Counted from the first letter of the stretch, positions 32,026 to 40,374 are shown. The stretch is DNA of 64,000 nt from Lentzea xinjiangensis (GCF_900110955.1 NZ_FOFR01000026.1:56880-120879), one strand, 5' to 3'. The notes: generated by a model from the letters alone, not told the origin. Made by a program: numbers and translations.

Positions 32026-32396
32026 CCCAGCACCGGCTTGACGTCCACGACCGGTGTGCCGTCGAGGGCCTCCAGGCGGGCCACGCGCACCTTGAGCCCC
32101 TCCACGGCGAGGATCGTCACGCGGTGCACGCCGATGGGGTTCGGCCGGTCCGGTGAGCGGGTGGCGAACACGCCCGTCTCCGGCCGCCGCGGGTGCACGG
32201 CGAGCACCGACCGGTCCGCGCGGTCGAGCCAGGTGAGGACCAGGACGTCCTGGCCGGGCGCCAGCTCCCGCATCCCGCGCGCGTACTCCGGGGCGAAGAC
32301 CAGCCAGGCTTCCGGCGCGCCCTCGTCGCCCTGCCGGGGCGCGGACGCGCGGTCGGTGAGGGGCGACTCGACGTGGCCGATCGGCTGCAGCTCCAT
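32013..32396 (-). CDS. trmO: TsaA/TrmO-like tRNA methyltransferase
   Basis: 127 residues. A single TsaA (UPF0066) beta-barrel: IGHVESPLTDRASAPRQGDE at the N terminus and ATRSPDRPNPIGVHRVTILA, where DRPNPIG is the family signature near the SAM site. E. coli TrmO methylates the t6A base at tRNA position 37. This protein lacks the C-terminal extension of E. coli TrmO (235 residues), as do many actinobacterial and archaeal forms. ATGA overlap with the SelO stop upstream indicates co-translation. Confidence 0.82.
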   Translation of the reverse strand: MELQPIGHVESPLTDRASAPRQGDEGAPEAWLVFAPEYARGMRELAPGQDVLVLTWLDRADRSVLAVHPRRPETGVFATRSPDRPNPIGVHRVTILAVEGLKVRVARLEALDGTPVVDVKPVLGAER

Positions 32397-33799
32397 CAGG
32401 TCCCGCAGAAGGTCTGGTACGTGGCGCTGAAGTCCTGCGGTGCCGGAGCCGCGTAGTGCTCCAGACCGGCACGCTCACCGTAGGGGGACGTCACGGCGTC
32501 CACCAGTCGTTCGAACGGGCCGAGGTCGCCGTCGGAGCCCGCTCGCAGGGCTTCCTCGACGAGGTGGTTGCGCGGGATGTAGACGGGGTTGACCCGGCTC
32601 ATCGCGTCGGCGTCCGGGTTTTGCTCCCGCCACCGCGCGAGCCACGCGTCGATCCCGGCGAGGTCGAGGAACAGCGACCGGGCGGGCTCGGGGTCGCCGG
32701 CCGCCGCCTTGCCGAGGAGGTGGAAGAAGCTCGTGAAGTCGACGTGGTTGTCGTGCATGAGCGTGAAGAGGTCCTTGACCAGTGGCTTCACGTCACCCGA
32801 CACCCCGAGCTTCGCTCGCAGGCCGTCGATCCAGGCCTGTTCGAACCGCTCCTGGAACGTGCCGAGCGCCTCCATGGCCAGTGCGACCGCCTTCTCCTCG
32901 TCGTCGGAGAACAACGGCAGGAGCGCCTCGGCGAGACGGGCGAGGTTCCACTCGGCGACGATCGGCTGGTTGCCGTAGGCGTAACGGCCGCGGTGGTCGA
33001 TGGAGCTGTACTTCGTCGCCGGGTCGTAGGCCTCCATGAACGCGCAGGGGCCGTAGTCGATGGTCTCGCCGGAGATCGTCATGTTGTCCGTGTTCATGAC
33101 GCCGTGGATGAACCCGACGAGCATCCAGCGGGCCACCAGGGACGCCTGCGCGGCCACGACCTCCTCGAACAGTCCCAGGTGGGTGCTGCCGGGGTGGTGG
33201 CGGGCGATGGCGTGGTCCGCGAGGCGGCGCAGCAGGTCGACGTCACCGGTGTTGCGGGCGTACTGGAAGCTGCCGACCCGCAGGTGGCTCGCGGCGACCC
33301 TGGCGAGGACGGCGCCCGCCAGCGGTTCCTCGCGGTGCACCGTCGCGCCGGTGGAGACGACGGCCAGCGAGCGCGTCGTGGGGATGCCCAGGGCGTGCAT
33401 GGCCTCGCTGACGACGTACTCGCGCAGCATCGGGCCGACCGCGGCCAGCCCGTCGCCGCCGCGGGCGAACGGGGTGCGCCCGGATCCCTTGAGGTGCAGG
33501 TCGCGCAGGCGGCCCTCGGCGTCGGTCAGCTCGCCCAGCAACAGGGCCCTGCCGTCGCCGAGCCTGGGGGAGTAGCCGCCGAACTGGTGACCGGCGTAGG
33601 CCTGGGCGACGCCGGGGGCGTGGTTGCCGACGAGGAACCGCAGTCCGCCGGACCGCAGCCACGCCGGATCGAGGCCCAGTTCCTCCGCCAGCGGCTCGTT
33701 GAGGACGAGAAGCCGGGGCTCGGCGACCTCCGCCGCCTCCCACGGCACGGCCATCTCCGGGACGGCGGTGGCGAATTCGCTGCTCAGGCTGATGCTCAC
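32396..33799 (-). CDS. selO: SelO-type protein adenylyltransferase (UPF0061/YdiU)
   Basis: 467 residues from GTG 33799; ATG at the MAVPW position is a shorter option. SelO is a pseudokinase-fold enzyme that AMPylates proteins during redox stress. Seen here: LVGNHAPGVAQAYAGHQFGG, SPRLGDGRALLLGE, DLHLKGSGRTPFARGGDGLA (the Lys that binds ATP), VSEAMHALGIPTTRSLAVVS, MLVGFIHGVMNTDNMTISGE (metal-binding Asn/Asp) and IDYGPCAFMEAYDP. The C-terminal selenocysteine/Cys of many homologues appears as the Cys in TYQTFCGT, three residues from the end. Length fits the family. Confidence 0.92.
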   Translation of the reverse strand: MSISLSSEFATAVPEMAVPWEAAEVAEPRLLVLNEPLAEELGLDPAWLRSGGLRFLVGNHAPGVAQAYAGHQFGGYSPRLGDGRALLLGELTDAEGRLRDLHLKGSGRTPFARGGDGLAAVGPMLREYVVSEAMHALGIPTTRSLAVVSTGATVHREEPLAGAVLARVAASHLRVGSFQYARNTGDVDLLRRLADHAIARHHPGSTHLGLFEEVVAAQASLVARWMLVGFIHGVMNTDNMTISGETIDYGPCAFMEAYDPATKYSSIDHRGRYAYGNQPIVAEWNLARLAEALLPLFSDDEEKAVALAMEALGTFQERFEQAWIDGLRAKLGVSGDVKPLVKDLFTLMHDNHVDFTSFFHLLGKAAAGDPEPARSLFLDLAGIDAWLARWREQNPDADAMSRVNPVYIPRNHLVEEALRAGSDGDLGPFERLVDAVTSPYGERAGLEHYAAPAPQDFSATYQTFCGT

Positions 33800-33862
33800 G
33801 CCTCCAACGGTACCGCGCGGCTCCGCGCGCCGGTGTGACCGCGCTCTCACATCGAACTCTTC

Positions 33863-33890
33863 TGAACCGTTTCGAGGGCTCCGCACGTGA
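33863..33890 (+). promoter_or_regulatory. Possible ECF-type promoter of the DUF-repeat lipoprotein gene
   Basis: TGAACC (33863-33868), 17 bases, then CGTGA (33886-33890), matching the general ECF pattern of GAAC at -35 and CGT at -10. It lies about 46 bases before ATG 33936. No ECF sigma gene is in the window. Confidence 0.35.
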
Positions 33891-33935
33891 CAGGGGTGAA
33901 CAGGTTGACGGAAGTCCACTCAGGAGTGAAACCCC

Positions 33936-34859
33936 ATGCGTCGCAAGCAAGTTGGGATCGTTGCTGCCCTCATCGCGGCCGGAGCCGTTGCTCTGACCGC
34001 CTGTGGCCAGCCGGCCGCGCAGCCCGGCACCGCCACGCCGGCCCCGGAGCAGTCCCGGGTGCAGGAGACCGAGCGGGCTCCGGCCGGTGAGTCCGAAGTG
34101 GACTTCCTGCGCGGGTCGGCGAACTCCAACAACGCCGACAAGAACGCCGGTGACCGCGCCCCGGCGAACGCGGCGCCCGAGGTGAAGGTCAAGTGGGTGG
34201 AGCTGCGGGTCGCGAACGCGGGCGGCCTCGAACCCGCTGTGGTGAACGGGAAGGGGCTCAGCGTCTACTGGTTCAGCGACGACCCGGTGAACGGCGGGGT
34301 GTCCAACTGCAACGGTGACTGCGAGAAGACCTGGCCGCCGATCAAGGTCGCCAAGGGCACCAAGCTGTTCTTCCCCGGCATCAAGCGGGACAACATCGGC
34401 TTCATCAAGCGCAAGGACGGCAGCACCCAGGTCACGCTCGGCGGCCGCCCGATCTACCTGTTCTCCAAGGACGAGAAGGCGGGCGACATCAAGGGCCAGA
34501 ACGTCGGCAACAAGTGGTTCGTGATCAACCCCGAGGGCAAGCGCGCCGTCGCCCCGGCCGAGGCCCCGGTCACCAAGCCCGTGGAGCCGGCCCCCGGCGT
34601 CCAGCCCGCCACCTCCGTCACCTTCTTCAGCGGCAAGAACTTCGACGACTTCAACGGCAACAACTTCTCCACCGGCGTCCGCGTCGAGGCCGCGTGCGGT
34701 GACCTGCGCGGCGGCTTCCAGTCGCTGTCCCCCGGCGGTGCGGTGAAGATCTGGTCCGAGCCGGGCTGCAAGGGCAAGTCGGCCGTCGTGAGCGACGACG
34801 TCCGCGACACGGCCGAGCTGGGCTTCCCGAACGGTGCGCGGTCCTACATCCGCCCCTGA
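33936..34859 (+). CDS. Lipoprotein with COG4315-type secreted repeat and C-terminal extension
   Basis: 307 residues. Signal peptide with lipobox LTAC (Cys23). Residues ~75-200 contain the 'secreted repeat of unknown function' (PF03640) pattern: NGKGLSVYWFSDDPVNGG, CNGDCEKTWPPIKVAKGTKL and GGRPIYLFSKDEKAGDIKGQ leading into NKWFVINPEG. The last ~90 residues (VTFFSGKNFDDFNGNNFSTG) form an aromatic, Gly-rich domain with a Cys pair (CGDL, PGCK) that looks like a beta/gamma-crystallin-type unit. Function unknown; related lipoproteins are often near electron-transport or ECF sigma loci. Confidence 0.75.
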   Translation: MRRKQVGIVAALIAAGAVALTACGQPAAQPGTATPAPEQSRVQETERAPAGESEVDFLRGSANSNNADKNAGDRAPANAAPEVKVKWVELRVANAGGLEPAVVNGKGLSVYWFSDDPVNGGVSNCNGDCEKTWPPIKVAKGTKLFFPGIKRDNIGFIKRKDGSTQVTLGGRPIYLFSKDEKAGDIKGQNVGNKWFVINPEGKRAVAPAEAPVTKPVEPAPGVQPATSVTFFSGKNFDDFNGNNFSTGVRVEAACGDLRGGFQSLSPGGAVKIWSEPGCKGKSAVVSDDVRDTAELGFPNGARSYIRP

Positions 34860-34874
34860 GCCCTTCCCGTCCGA

Positions 34875-34904
34875 CGAGCCGGGCCGCCACCGCGGCCCGG
34901 CTCG
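34875..34904. terminator. Terminator after the secreted-repeat lipoprotein gene
   Basis: 13-bp perfect stem CGAGCCGGGCCGC (34875-34887) and GCGGCCCGGCTCG (34892-34904) with a four-base loop, 16 bases after the stop. Confidence 0.8.
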
Positions 34905-34997
34905 AACGCGTGCCGGAGACACCCGATCAGGTCAAAGAACCGGAACTGCCGTCACTTCGGCCGGGACGTGCCCGGTGGAGGGCTAGGGTGTCGGGAC

Positions 34998-35444
34998 GTG
35001 CGCTACTCCGCCATCGTGCTGGCTCTCCTCCTGGCCGGGTGCGGTTCTCCGACGACGTCCGTGCCCACGATCACCCCGGTGCCCCCGTCGTCCTCCGCCT
35101 CGGTGCTGCCGGAGCTGCAACCCCGCCTCGACGCGATCGGCACGCTGCTGACGGCCTGCGTCGCCCGCCTGAGGGGCGAGCCCGTCGATCCCGCGGACAA
35201 CTGCGTCCACGTCCTGCCGGACGTGGCCGGCGTGCTGGACGAGGTCGAGAAGCAGGCGGCCAAGCTGCCGCCCTCCGGCCAGGCCGCGATCGCGGACGCG
35301 CGCCGGCGGCTCACCGAGATCGCGCCCTGCGAGCCGTGGTTCGCCGCGGGCGGGGTGAGCGCCGACAGGCAGCTCGACGACCGGTGCGACAAGGCGTGGG
35401 ACGGCCTCTTCCGCAGCTACAACGCCGTCCGCAACGCCGCCTAG
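34998..35444 (+). CDS. Small lipoprotein of unknown function
   Basis: 148 residues from GTG 34998, which gives a compact lipoprotein signal (RYSAIVLALLLAGCGSP, lipobox LLAGC, Cys14). A Ser/Thr/Pro linker follows, then a mostly helical domain with six Cys (LLTACVARL, DNCVHV, IAPCEPWF, DDRCDKAWDGLF). Alpha-helical, Cys-rich lipoproteins of this kind are common in Pseudonocardiaceae; no function is known. It stands alone. Confidence 0.65.
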   Translation: MRYSAIVLALLLAGCGSPTTSVPTITPVPPSSSASVLPELQPRLDAIGTLLTACVARLRGEPVDPADNCVHVLPDVAGVLDEVEKQAAKLPPSGQAAIADARRRLTEIAPCEPWFAAGGVSADRQLDDRCDKAWDGLFRSYNAVRNAA

Positions 35445-35453
35445 CCGGAGGGC

Positions 35454-35804
35454 TCAGGCGAACCGCGCCGTCAGCTCGGCCGCGATCTCGTAGTGCCGCA
35501 CCAGGAACGTGCGCTCGTCGAGCTTCTTGCGCCGCAGCCACCCGGTGACCTCGGCGTTGCACTTGCTGGCGTTGCACGACCCGCACGCGGGCACGACGTT
35601 GCCGAGCGTGTACCGGCCGCCGCGCGAGATGGCCTGGACGCAGTCCTTCTGCAACGAGGGCGCGGGAGAGCCGCAGTACGCGCAGCCGCCCCACGACGTC
35701 TTCAGCGCGTCCCACTGCGCGTCGGTGAGGTCGTGGGTGACGCGCGCCATCCGCTTCTTGCGCTTGCGGGCGGCGCGGACCTGGTTGCTACCGCCGGTCG
35801 GCAC
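35454..35804 (-). CDS. HNH-endonuclease-like protein with altered catalytic motif
   Basis: 116 residues. A basic N terminus (RAARKRKKRMARV) precedes a zinc-ribbon HNH fold: WGGCAYCGSPAPSLQ, KDCVQAISRGGRYTLGN and VVPACGSCNASK. The two CxxC pairs bind zinc and N-VP-CxSCN-K is the second half of the HNH motif. The first His of the motif (normally DHVxPxSRGG) is Cys here, so nuclease activity is doubtful unless another residue takes over. It overlaps the LysR gene by 17 bases and may be co-expressed with it. Confidence 0.75.
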   Translation of the reverse strand: MPTGGSNQVRAARKRKKRMARVTHDLTDAQWDALKTSWGGCAYCGSPAPSLQKDCVQAISRGGRYTLGNVVPACGSCNASKCNAEVTGWLRRKKLDERTFLVRHYEIAAELTARFA

Positions 35805-36717
35805 GGTGGGTGAGACTACGCGTCGCGATGGTCAACAGGTCGGAGGCCGGTCCCCGGGGTGTCCGCCCGGCCGGCCACACCGCCCGCAGCGCCCGGCGCA
35901 GGTCGAGGCCGGCGACCTCGACGCGGACCAGCGCGCGGGTGGCCAGGTCGGCCGCCACGGCGTGCACGCTGAGCACGGCGGGACCGATGCCGCCGATCGC
36001 GGCCGCCTTGATCGCCGTCGTCGACGACATCTCCAGCAGCGGCCCGGCGGACTCGGTGACCCCGGCCGCTTCCAGCGCGTGTTCCCAGGCCTGCCGCGTG
36101 CCGGAGCCGGGTTCCCGGCTGACCAGCGGAGCCGCGGCGGCTCCGGCGGCGGTGATCCGGCGGCGCCCGGCCCAGGGGTGACCGGGCGCGACCACGAGCA
36201 CGAGCTCGTCCTCGGCGACGACCCGGCCGGTCAGACCGGCCGGCACGGCGGTGCTCTCGACGAACCCCAGGTCCGCCCGTCCCGCCAGCACCTGCTCGGC
36301 GACGTGCACCGAGTTGCCCGCCGTCAGCACGGTCGCGGTGTCCGGGCTGACCGCGCGCAACGCGATCAGCCACGTGGGCAGCAGGTACTCGGCCACGGTG
36401 AGGCTCGCGGCGATCTTGAGGTGGCTCTGCCGGTCGGCGCGCAGGCTGGTGATGCCGGCGTCGAGGTCCGCGGCCCGCGCCAGCACCGGGGCCGCCCACC
36501 CGGCGACGAGCTGCCCGGCCGTGGTGAGCCGCGCCCCGCGCGGGCCACGGTCGAGCAGCGGCACGCCGACGCGGGCTTCGAGGGCCCTGAGGCGTTCGCT
36601 GGCACTGGGCTGCGACATGCCGTGCGCCTTGGCGGCCCGGCCGATGCTGCCCAGCTCGGCCACGCTCAGCAGCAGGTCGAAGCTGGTCAGGTCGGTGACC
36701 CTGGACGGCAGAGGCAT
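35788..36717 (-). CDS. LysR-family transcriptional regulator
   Basis: 309 residues from ATG 36717. N-terminal winged HTH: FDLLLSVAELGSIGRAAKAH and GMSQPSASERLRALEARVGV, then PLLDRGPRGARLTTAG. The C-terminal ~210 residues form the periplasmic-binding-like effector domain (VLAGRADLGFVESTAVPAGL). It is transcribed away from the TDT-type transporter at 36788, with 70 bases between the starts, the classic LysR arrangement, so it probably controls that gene. Confidence 0.88.
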   Translation of the reverse strand: MPLPSRVTDLTSFDLLLSVAELGSIGRAAKAHGMSQPSASERLRALEARVGVPLLDRGPRGARLTTAGQLVAGWAAPVLARAADLDAGITSLRADRQSHLKIAASLTVAEYLLPTWLIALRAVSPDTATVLTAGNSVHVAEQVLAGRADLGFVESTAVPAGLTGRVVAEDELVLVVAPGHPWAGRRRITAAGAAAAPLVSREPGSGTRQAWEHALEAAGVTESAGPLLEMSSTTAIKAAAIGGIGPAVLSVHAVAADLATRALVRVEVAGLDLRRALRAVWPAGRTPRGPASDLLTIATRSLTHRADRR

Positions 36718-36787
36718 AGGCACAGCCTATGTGTCCATCGGTGATTGACGGCTACCGAGGTGGCGGCGGCGCGAGGATCGTCAGGTC

Positions 36788-37813
36788 GTGACCGCTCTCG
36801 CACCTCACCCACACCGTGCCCCCGAGGTGCGACGAGCGGCGCCCTTCGGCCCGAACCTCTTCGCGTCCGTGATGGGCACCGGGATCGTCGCCACCGCCGG
36901 GGCCTCGATGCCCGGAACGCACGTCCCCGCCACGGTCGTGTGGGCGTTGGACGCAGTGCTGCTCGCGGTCCTCGTCGTCGCCGCGGTCCGGCGCTGGACC
37001 CCGGCGACGGTCCGGGACCAGCTCGCGGACCCGGTGATGGCCCAGTTCTGGGGCGCGCCGCCGATGGCGCTGATGACCGTCGGCACCGGTGCGTTGCTGC
37101 TCGGCTCCGACTGGATCGGGCTGCCCGCCGCGCTGGCGGTCGACTGGACGCTGTGGACCCTCGGAACCGTGCTCGGGCTGGTGACCTCGGTGCTGGTGCC
37201 GGTGCGGATGATCGGCAGCGGGGAACAGGCGGCCAGCGCCTGGCTGATGCCGGTGGTGCCGCCGATGGTGTCGGCCGCGTCCGGCGCGCTGCTGGCACAC
37301 CACCTGCCGGACGGGCCGTGGCGCCAGGCGATGGTGCTCGGGTGCTACGCGCTCTTCGGCGTCAGCCTGTTCGCGACGATGGTGATCGTGCCGCAGATCT
37401 GGCAGCGGCTCGTCCGGCACGGGCCGGGCGCGGCCTCCGCCGTGCCGGCGCTGTGGATCGTGCTCGGGCCGCTGGGCCAGTCGATCACCGCCGCCAACCT
37501 GCTCGCGGGCGTGCCGGTGCTGCCGGGACAGACCGCGTTCGGCGTCCTCTTCGGCACGATCACGTGGGGCTTCGCCCTGCTGTGGGCGGCGATCGCGGTG
37601 GTCGTCACCGTGCGGACCGCCCGGGGCGGCCTGCCGTTCGCGCTGACGTGGTGGAGCTTCGTGTTCCCCCTCGGCACCCTGGTGACCGGAACGAGCGCGC
37701 TCGCGGCCCGCGTTCCGTCGGCCGTGTTCACCGGCGTCGCGGTCGTGCTCTACGGCGTGCTCGTGCCGGCCTGGCTGACCGTGGCCATGCGGACGTTGCG
37801 GTTGTGGCGGTAG
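36788..37813 (+). CDS. TDT/SLAC1-family transporter (TehA-like)
   Basis: 341 residues from GTG 36788. About ten hydrophobic helices. The N terminus has FGPNLFASVMGTGIVATAGA, the FxxVMGTGI pattern of the tellurite-resistance/dicarboxylate transporter family, and helix pairs with LGPLGQSITAANLLAG and TWWSFVFPLGTLVTGTSALA follow. Family members carry malate, sulfite or anions; the substrate cannot be decided here. Regulated probably by the divergent LysR protein. Confidence 0.82.
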   Translation: MTALAPHPHRAPEVRRAAPFGPNLFASVMGTGIVATAGASMPGTHVPATVVWALDAVLLAVLVVAAVRRWTPATVRDQLADPVMAQFWGAPPMALMTVGTGALLLGSDWIGLPAALAVDWTLWTLGTVLGLVTSVLVPVRMIGSGEQAASAWLMPVVPPMVSAASGALLAHHLPDGPWRQAMVLGCYALFGVSLFATMVIVPQIWQRLVRHGPGAASAVPALWIVLGPLGQSITAANLLAGVPVLPGQTAFGVLFGTITWGFALLWAAIAVVVTVRTARGGLPFALTWWSFVFPLGTLVTGTSALAARVPSAVFTGVAVVLYGVLVPAWLTVAMRTLRLWR

Positions 37814-38157
37814 CACCGCCGCTGTCCTCGTGAACCGGTGGCCGATTGCGCAAGTGACCGATCTACGCAACGACCACCGACGCAGGGTCCCGCCACCCGG
37901 CGCGAAGGTGGTGGCGTGACAACACGGACCGACCACCGAGAACGGCCAGGGCGGTGGTCCTGGCATCGGCCACCCTGACGATCATGGCGGCGGCGGTCAT
38001 CGCCCCGAGCCTGCCCGCGGTGGGCGGGGGTGTGCGGCGAACAGTACGTCACCCGATCGGCCCACAACCACAGGCGGATGCGTAGTCGCCGTGAGGCTGA
38101 TGCGGCCGTGCGGAGACCTCCCTAGCCTGGCGCCCACGCGATCACGAGGGGGAACTT
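37814..38157. other. 344-bp region with a TetR-type operator-like site and an MFS remnant
   Basis: No intact gene. An inverted repeat TTGCG (37846-37850), 15 bases, CGCAA (37866-37870) lies in front of the MFS remnant described separately. It would suit a TetR-type repressor of an efflux gene. The last ~70 bases are the upstream region of the arginine deiminase gene. Confidence 0.4.
37916..38085 (+). pseudogene. MFS transporter gene remnant (first helix only)
   Basis: GTG 37916 opens a frame that stops after 20 codons (TTRTDHRERPGRWSW). Shifting frame near 37950 gives ARAVVLASATLTIMAAAV followed by IAPSLPAVGGG, a typical first transmembrane helix of drug-efflux MFS proteins (LxxATLTxMAxAxIAPALPxI). 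It stops at 38083. The rest of the transporter is absent, so this is a frameshifted and deleted relic. The operator-like repeat at 37846 lies upstream. Confidence 0.5.
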
Positions 38158-40011
38158 GTGAGAATCCGTGTCGCCGGCACCTGCGTGCTGGCCTTGACAA
38201 GCGTGGTCTTCGCCGGGGTGCCGGCCGTCGCGGCGCCGGGAGCGGTGCTCCTCGCCGACACCAGCAGGAACGGCACCGTCGACTGGGCCGACCAGGCGGG
38301 CAAGAACAGGTGGACGCCGCAGCGCGGCGCGATCTTCCTGCCGAACCTCGATGACGACGCCCGGCGCTGCGAAGTCACCGAGGAGGACCTCAAGGACCGG
38401 GCGATCGCCGTCGACGAACGGCTCGCGGCGTGCAACGACGCCCAAGATGAGGTCGTCAACGGGCCGCGGGACGCGGCGGACTTCGCGCCGCTGCGCACGA
38501 TGCCGCGCGCCGTGAGCCAGGACGGCACGGTGTCGCTCGGCGCGGGTGAGGGCCGCTACGCCCGGCTGTGGGTCGAGCGCGGCGGCGCCTGGACGGCCCT
38601 GGGGGACAGCGGCACGCTCACCGCGGCCGAGCTGCGCGCGGGCGCCCGGCTGGCGCTCGAGGGCAGGGACGTCATCCGGGACAGGGCGGTCTGGAACGGC
38701 ACGGTCACCGTGACGCTGAAGGCGGGCGGCACGGACTCGGTGCAGTTGCGCGTGGCGCCGCTGGTGCTGCAGAACGACCTGAAGGCGCCGAAGCAGGTCG
38801 TGACGTCCAAGCCGACGCGCCCCGAGTGGAGCGCCGGGTACGACGTGTTCGTCGCCGGTCTGCGCGGCGCCATGACCGCGGCGGGCCTGCCGGAGTCCGC
38901 GCTGACGGCGATCTCCAACGACGACCGGTGGTTCCAGGACATCTTCGAGCCCACGACGGCGGGCATGCCCGGACCCGGCGGCACGACGCAGGTCATGCAC
39001 GTGCTGTTGCGCAGCGCCAACTACCGGGCCGGCACGGAGACCGCGCCGCCCGCGCTGAGGCAGGCCGGCCGCGTGGCGTTCAGCGCGTTGCGCGGCCCTG
39101 ACGTCGGTGTCGTGCAGCAGTTCACCGACCAGCGGAGCCCGGCGGTCGACGACAGCCTGAACTCCACGGGCAACTACGAGAGCCTGCCGCCCCACCGTGG
39201 TCACGGCCTCGGCAGGCCGCTGTACGGCAGCACGCCCGAGCGCATGCCCGACCCGACGTTCACCACGCTGATCGGCTCGCAGTACGCGGACCCGGTCGTC
39301 ATCGACACGTCCTGGCTCATCGTCGGCCACTCCGACGAGACCGTGCACGCGATCCCGGCACGCAACTCCCGCGGCTGGACGCTGATGGTCGCCGACCCGC
39401 GGCTCGCGCTCGACGTGCTGCGCCAGGCCGCGCGGGACGGGCACGGCGCCGCGGTGCTGTTCGAGGGCACCAGCGCTACCGAGAAGCCGACCGTCGACCA
39501 GGCGCTCGCCGACGCGGCGTTCCTGGAGCGCAACGAGAAGGCCGCCCGGCACATCGACACCCAGCTCGCCGTGCTCACCGCGGAGACCGGTCTCGCCGGC
39601 CACGAACTCGTCCGGGTTCCGGTGCTGTTCGAGGAGTTCACCTGGCGGCAGCTCGACGCGGCCACCGACCGGCTCACCGCGTCCGGGCAGCTCACCCGCG
39701 AGATGGTGGCTGACCTGCGCGACCGCATGAAGGCGGGAGCAGCGCCCGAGAGCCTGATGGTCGCGCAGTCGGCGGGCATCCCGAACGGCATCTCGCTCGG
39801 CGGCGGCGTCTTCGGCGCACCCGACCCGCACGGGCCGAAGGCCGGCGGCGTCGACCTGTTCAAGCGCACGACCGAGCAGGCGCTCGCCGGGACACCGGTC
39901 GAGGTGCGGTGGATCGAGGACTGGGACTTCCTGCACATGGGCGCCGGTGAGGTGCACTGCGGCACGAACACGTTGCGGGACCCGGCCCGTGCCGACTGGT
40001 GGCGTGCGTGA
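38158..40011 (+). CDS. Secreted protein-arginine deiminase
   Basis: 617 residues from GTG 38158. Signal peptide through AVAA (about residue 26). The next residues, DTSRNGTVDWAD, look like a calcium-binding EF-hand-type loop. The catalytic domain is of the animal PAD type (PF03068): NDDRWFQDIFEPTTAG gives the substrate Asp (WxQD), IVGHSDETVHAIP the His-x-Asp pair (GHxDE) and GAGEVHCGTNTLRDP the nucleophilic Cys (GEVHCGTN). All catalytic residues are in place. PADs turn protein arginine into citrulline in a calcium-dependent reaction. Being exported, it would act on secreted or foreign proteins. It stands alone. Confidence 0.9.
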   Translation: MRIRVAGTCVLALTSVVFAGVPAVAAPGAVLLADTSRNGTVDWADQAGKNRWTPQRGAIFLPNLDDDARRCEVTEEDLKDRAIAVDERLAACNDAQDEVVNGPRDAADFAPLRTMPRAVSQDGTVSLGAGEGRYARLWVERGGAWTALGDSGTLTAAELRAGARLALEGRDVIRDRAVWNGTVTVTLKAGGTDSVQLRVAPLVLQNDLKAPKQVVTSKPTRPEWSAGYDVFVAGLRGAMTAAGLPESALTAISNDDRWFQDIFEPTTAGMPGPGGTTQVMHVLLRSANYRAGTETAPPALRQAGRVAFSALRGPDVGVVQQFTDQRSPAVDDSLNSTGNYESLPPHRGHGLGRPLYGSTPERMPDPTFTTLIGSQYADPVVIDTSWLIVGHSDETVHAIPARNSRGWTLMVADPRLALDVLRQAARDGHGAAVLFEGTSATEKPTVDQALADAAFLERNEKAARHIDTQLAVLTAETGLAGHELVRVPVLFEEFTWRQLDAATDRLTASGQLTREMVADLRDRMKAGAAPESLMVAQSAGIPNGISLGGGVFGAPDPHGPKAGGVDLFKRTTEQALAGTPVEVRWIEDWDFLHMGAGEVHCGTNTLRDPARADWWRA

Positions 40012-40125
40012 CGGGCCACGTCGGCGGAAGTGGATCCAGGGAGGTGGAGCGACGATGGATCGGCGACTCGCGGGACGGGTGCGCGGCTGACGTGCGCGGC
40101 GCGCAAGGCCGCGCACCCGTGCGGC

Positions 40126-40159
40126 GGCTGAGCTGTCAGTCCGGCTGAGTGGTCAGTCC
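40126..40159. repeat. Imperfect 17-bp tandem duplication at a gene 3' end
   Basis: GGCTGAGCTGTCAGTCC (40126-40142) and GGCTGAGTGGTCAGTCC (40143-40159) match at 15 of 17 bases. The second copy holds the stop codon of the small gene at 40153. Confidence 0.7.
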
Positions 40160-40281
40160 GGCGGCTCGCTCGGGTCCTGCGGGGTGTCGCCGACCGGCAC
40201 CTCGGGTTCCGGGGTGTCCAGGTCGTCCAGGTCCGGCGTGCCGGGGGAGTGCGGTGCTTCGGGGTTCTGCGGATCGGTCAT
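40153..40281 (-). CDS. Small acidic proline-rich protein, 42 residues
   Basis: Starts MTDPQNPEAPHSPGTPDLDD and ends in DPSEPPD. Asp/Glu/Pro make up more than half. The start ATG 40281 is supported by a stress-type promoter whose -10 ends ten bases upstream, giving a near-leaderless mRNA. Disordered, no export signal, function unknown. Confidence 0.55.
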   Translation of the reverse strand: MTDPQNPEAPHSPGTPDLDDLDTPEPEVPVGDTPQDPSEPPD

Positions 40282-40291
40282 GCCGGGCGGG

Positions 40292-40316
40292 TTACCCCTC
40301 CTGCCCGGCCTCAAGC
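40292..40316 (-). promoter_or_regulatory. SigB-type promoter of the 42-residue gene
   Basis: Minus strand: GCTT, 15 bases, GGGTAA, ten bases, ATG 40281. Confidence 0.55.
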
Positions 40317-40374
40317 ACCTGACCGCCGCGAAAGGAGGTGGCCGGTGCCCGCCCGGCACCGGCCATCCCCCCAC

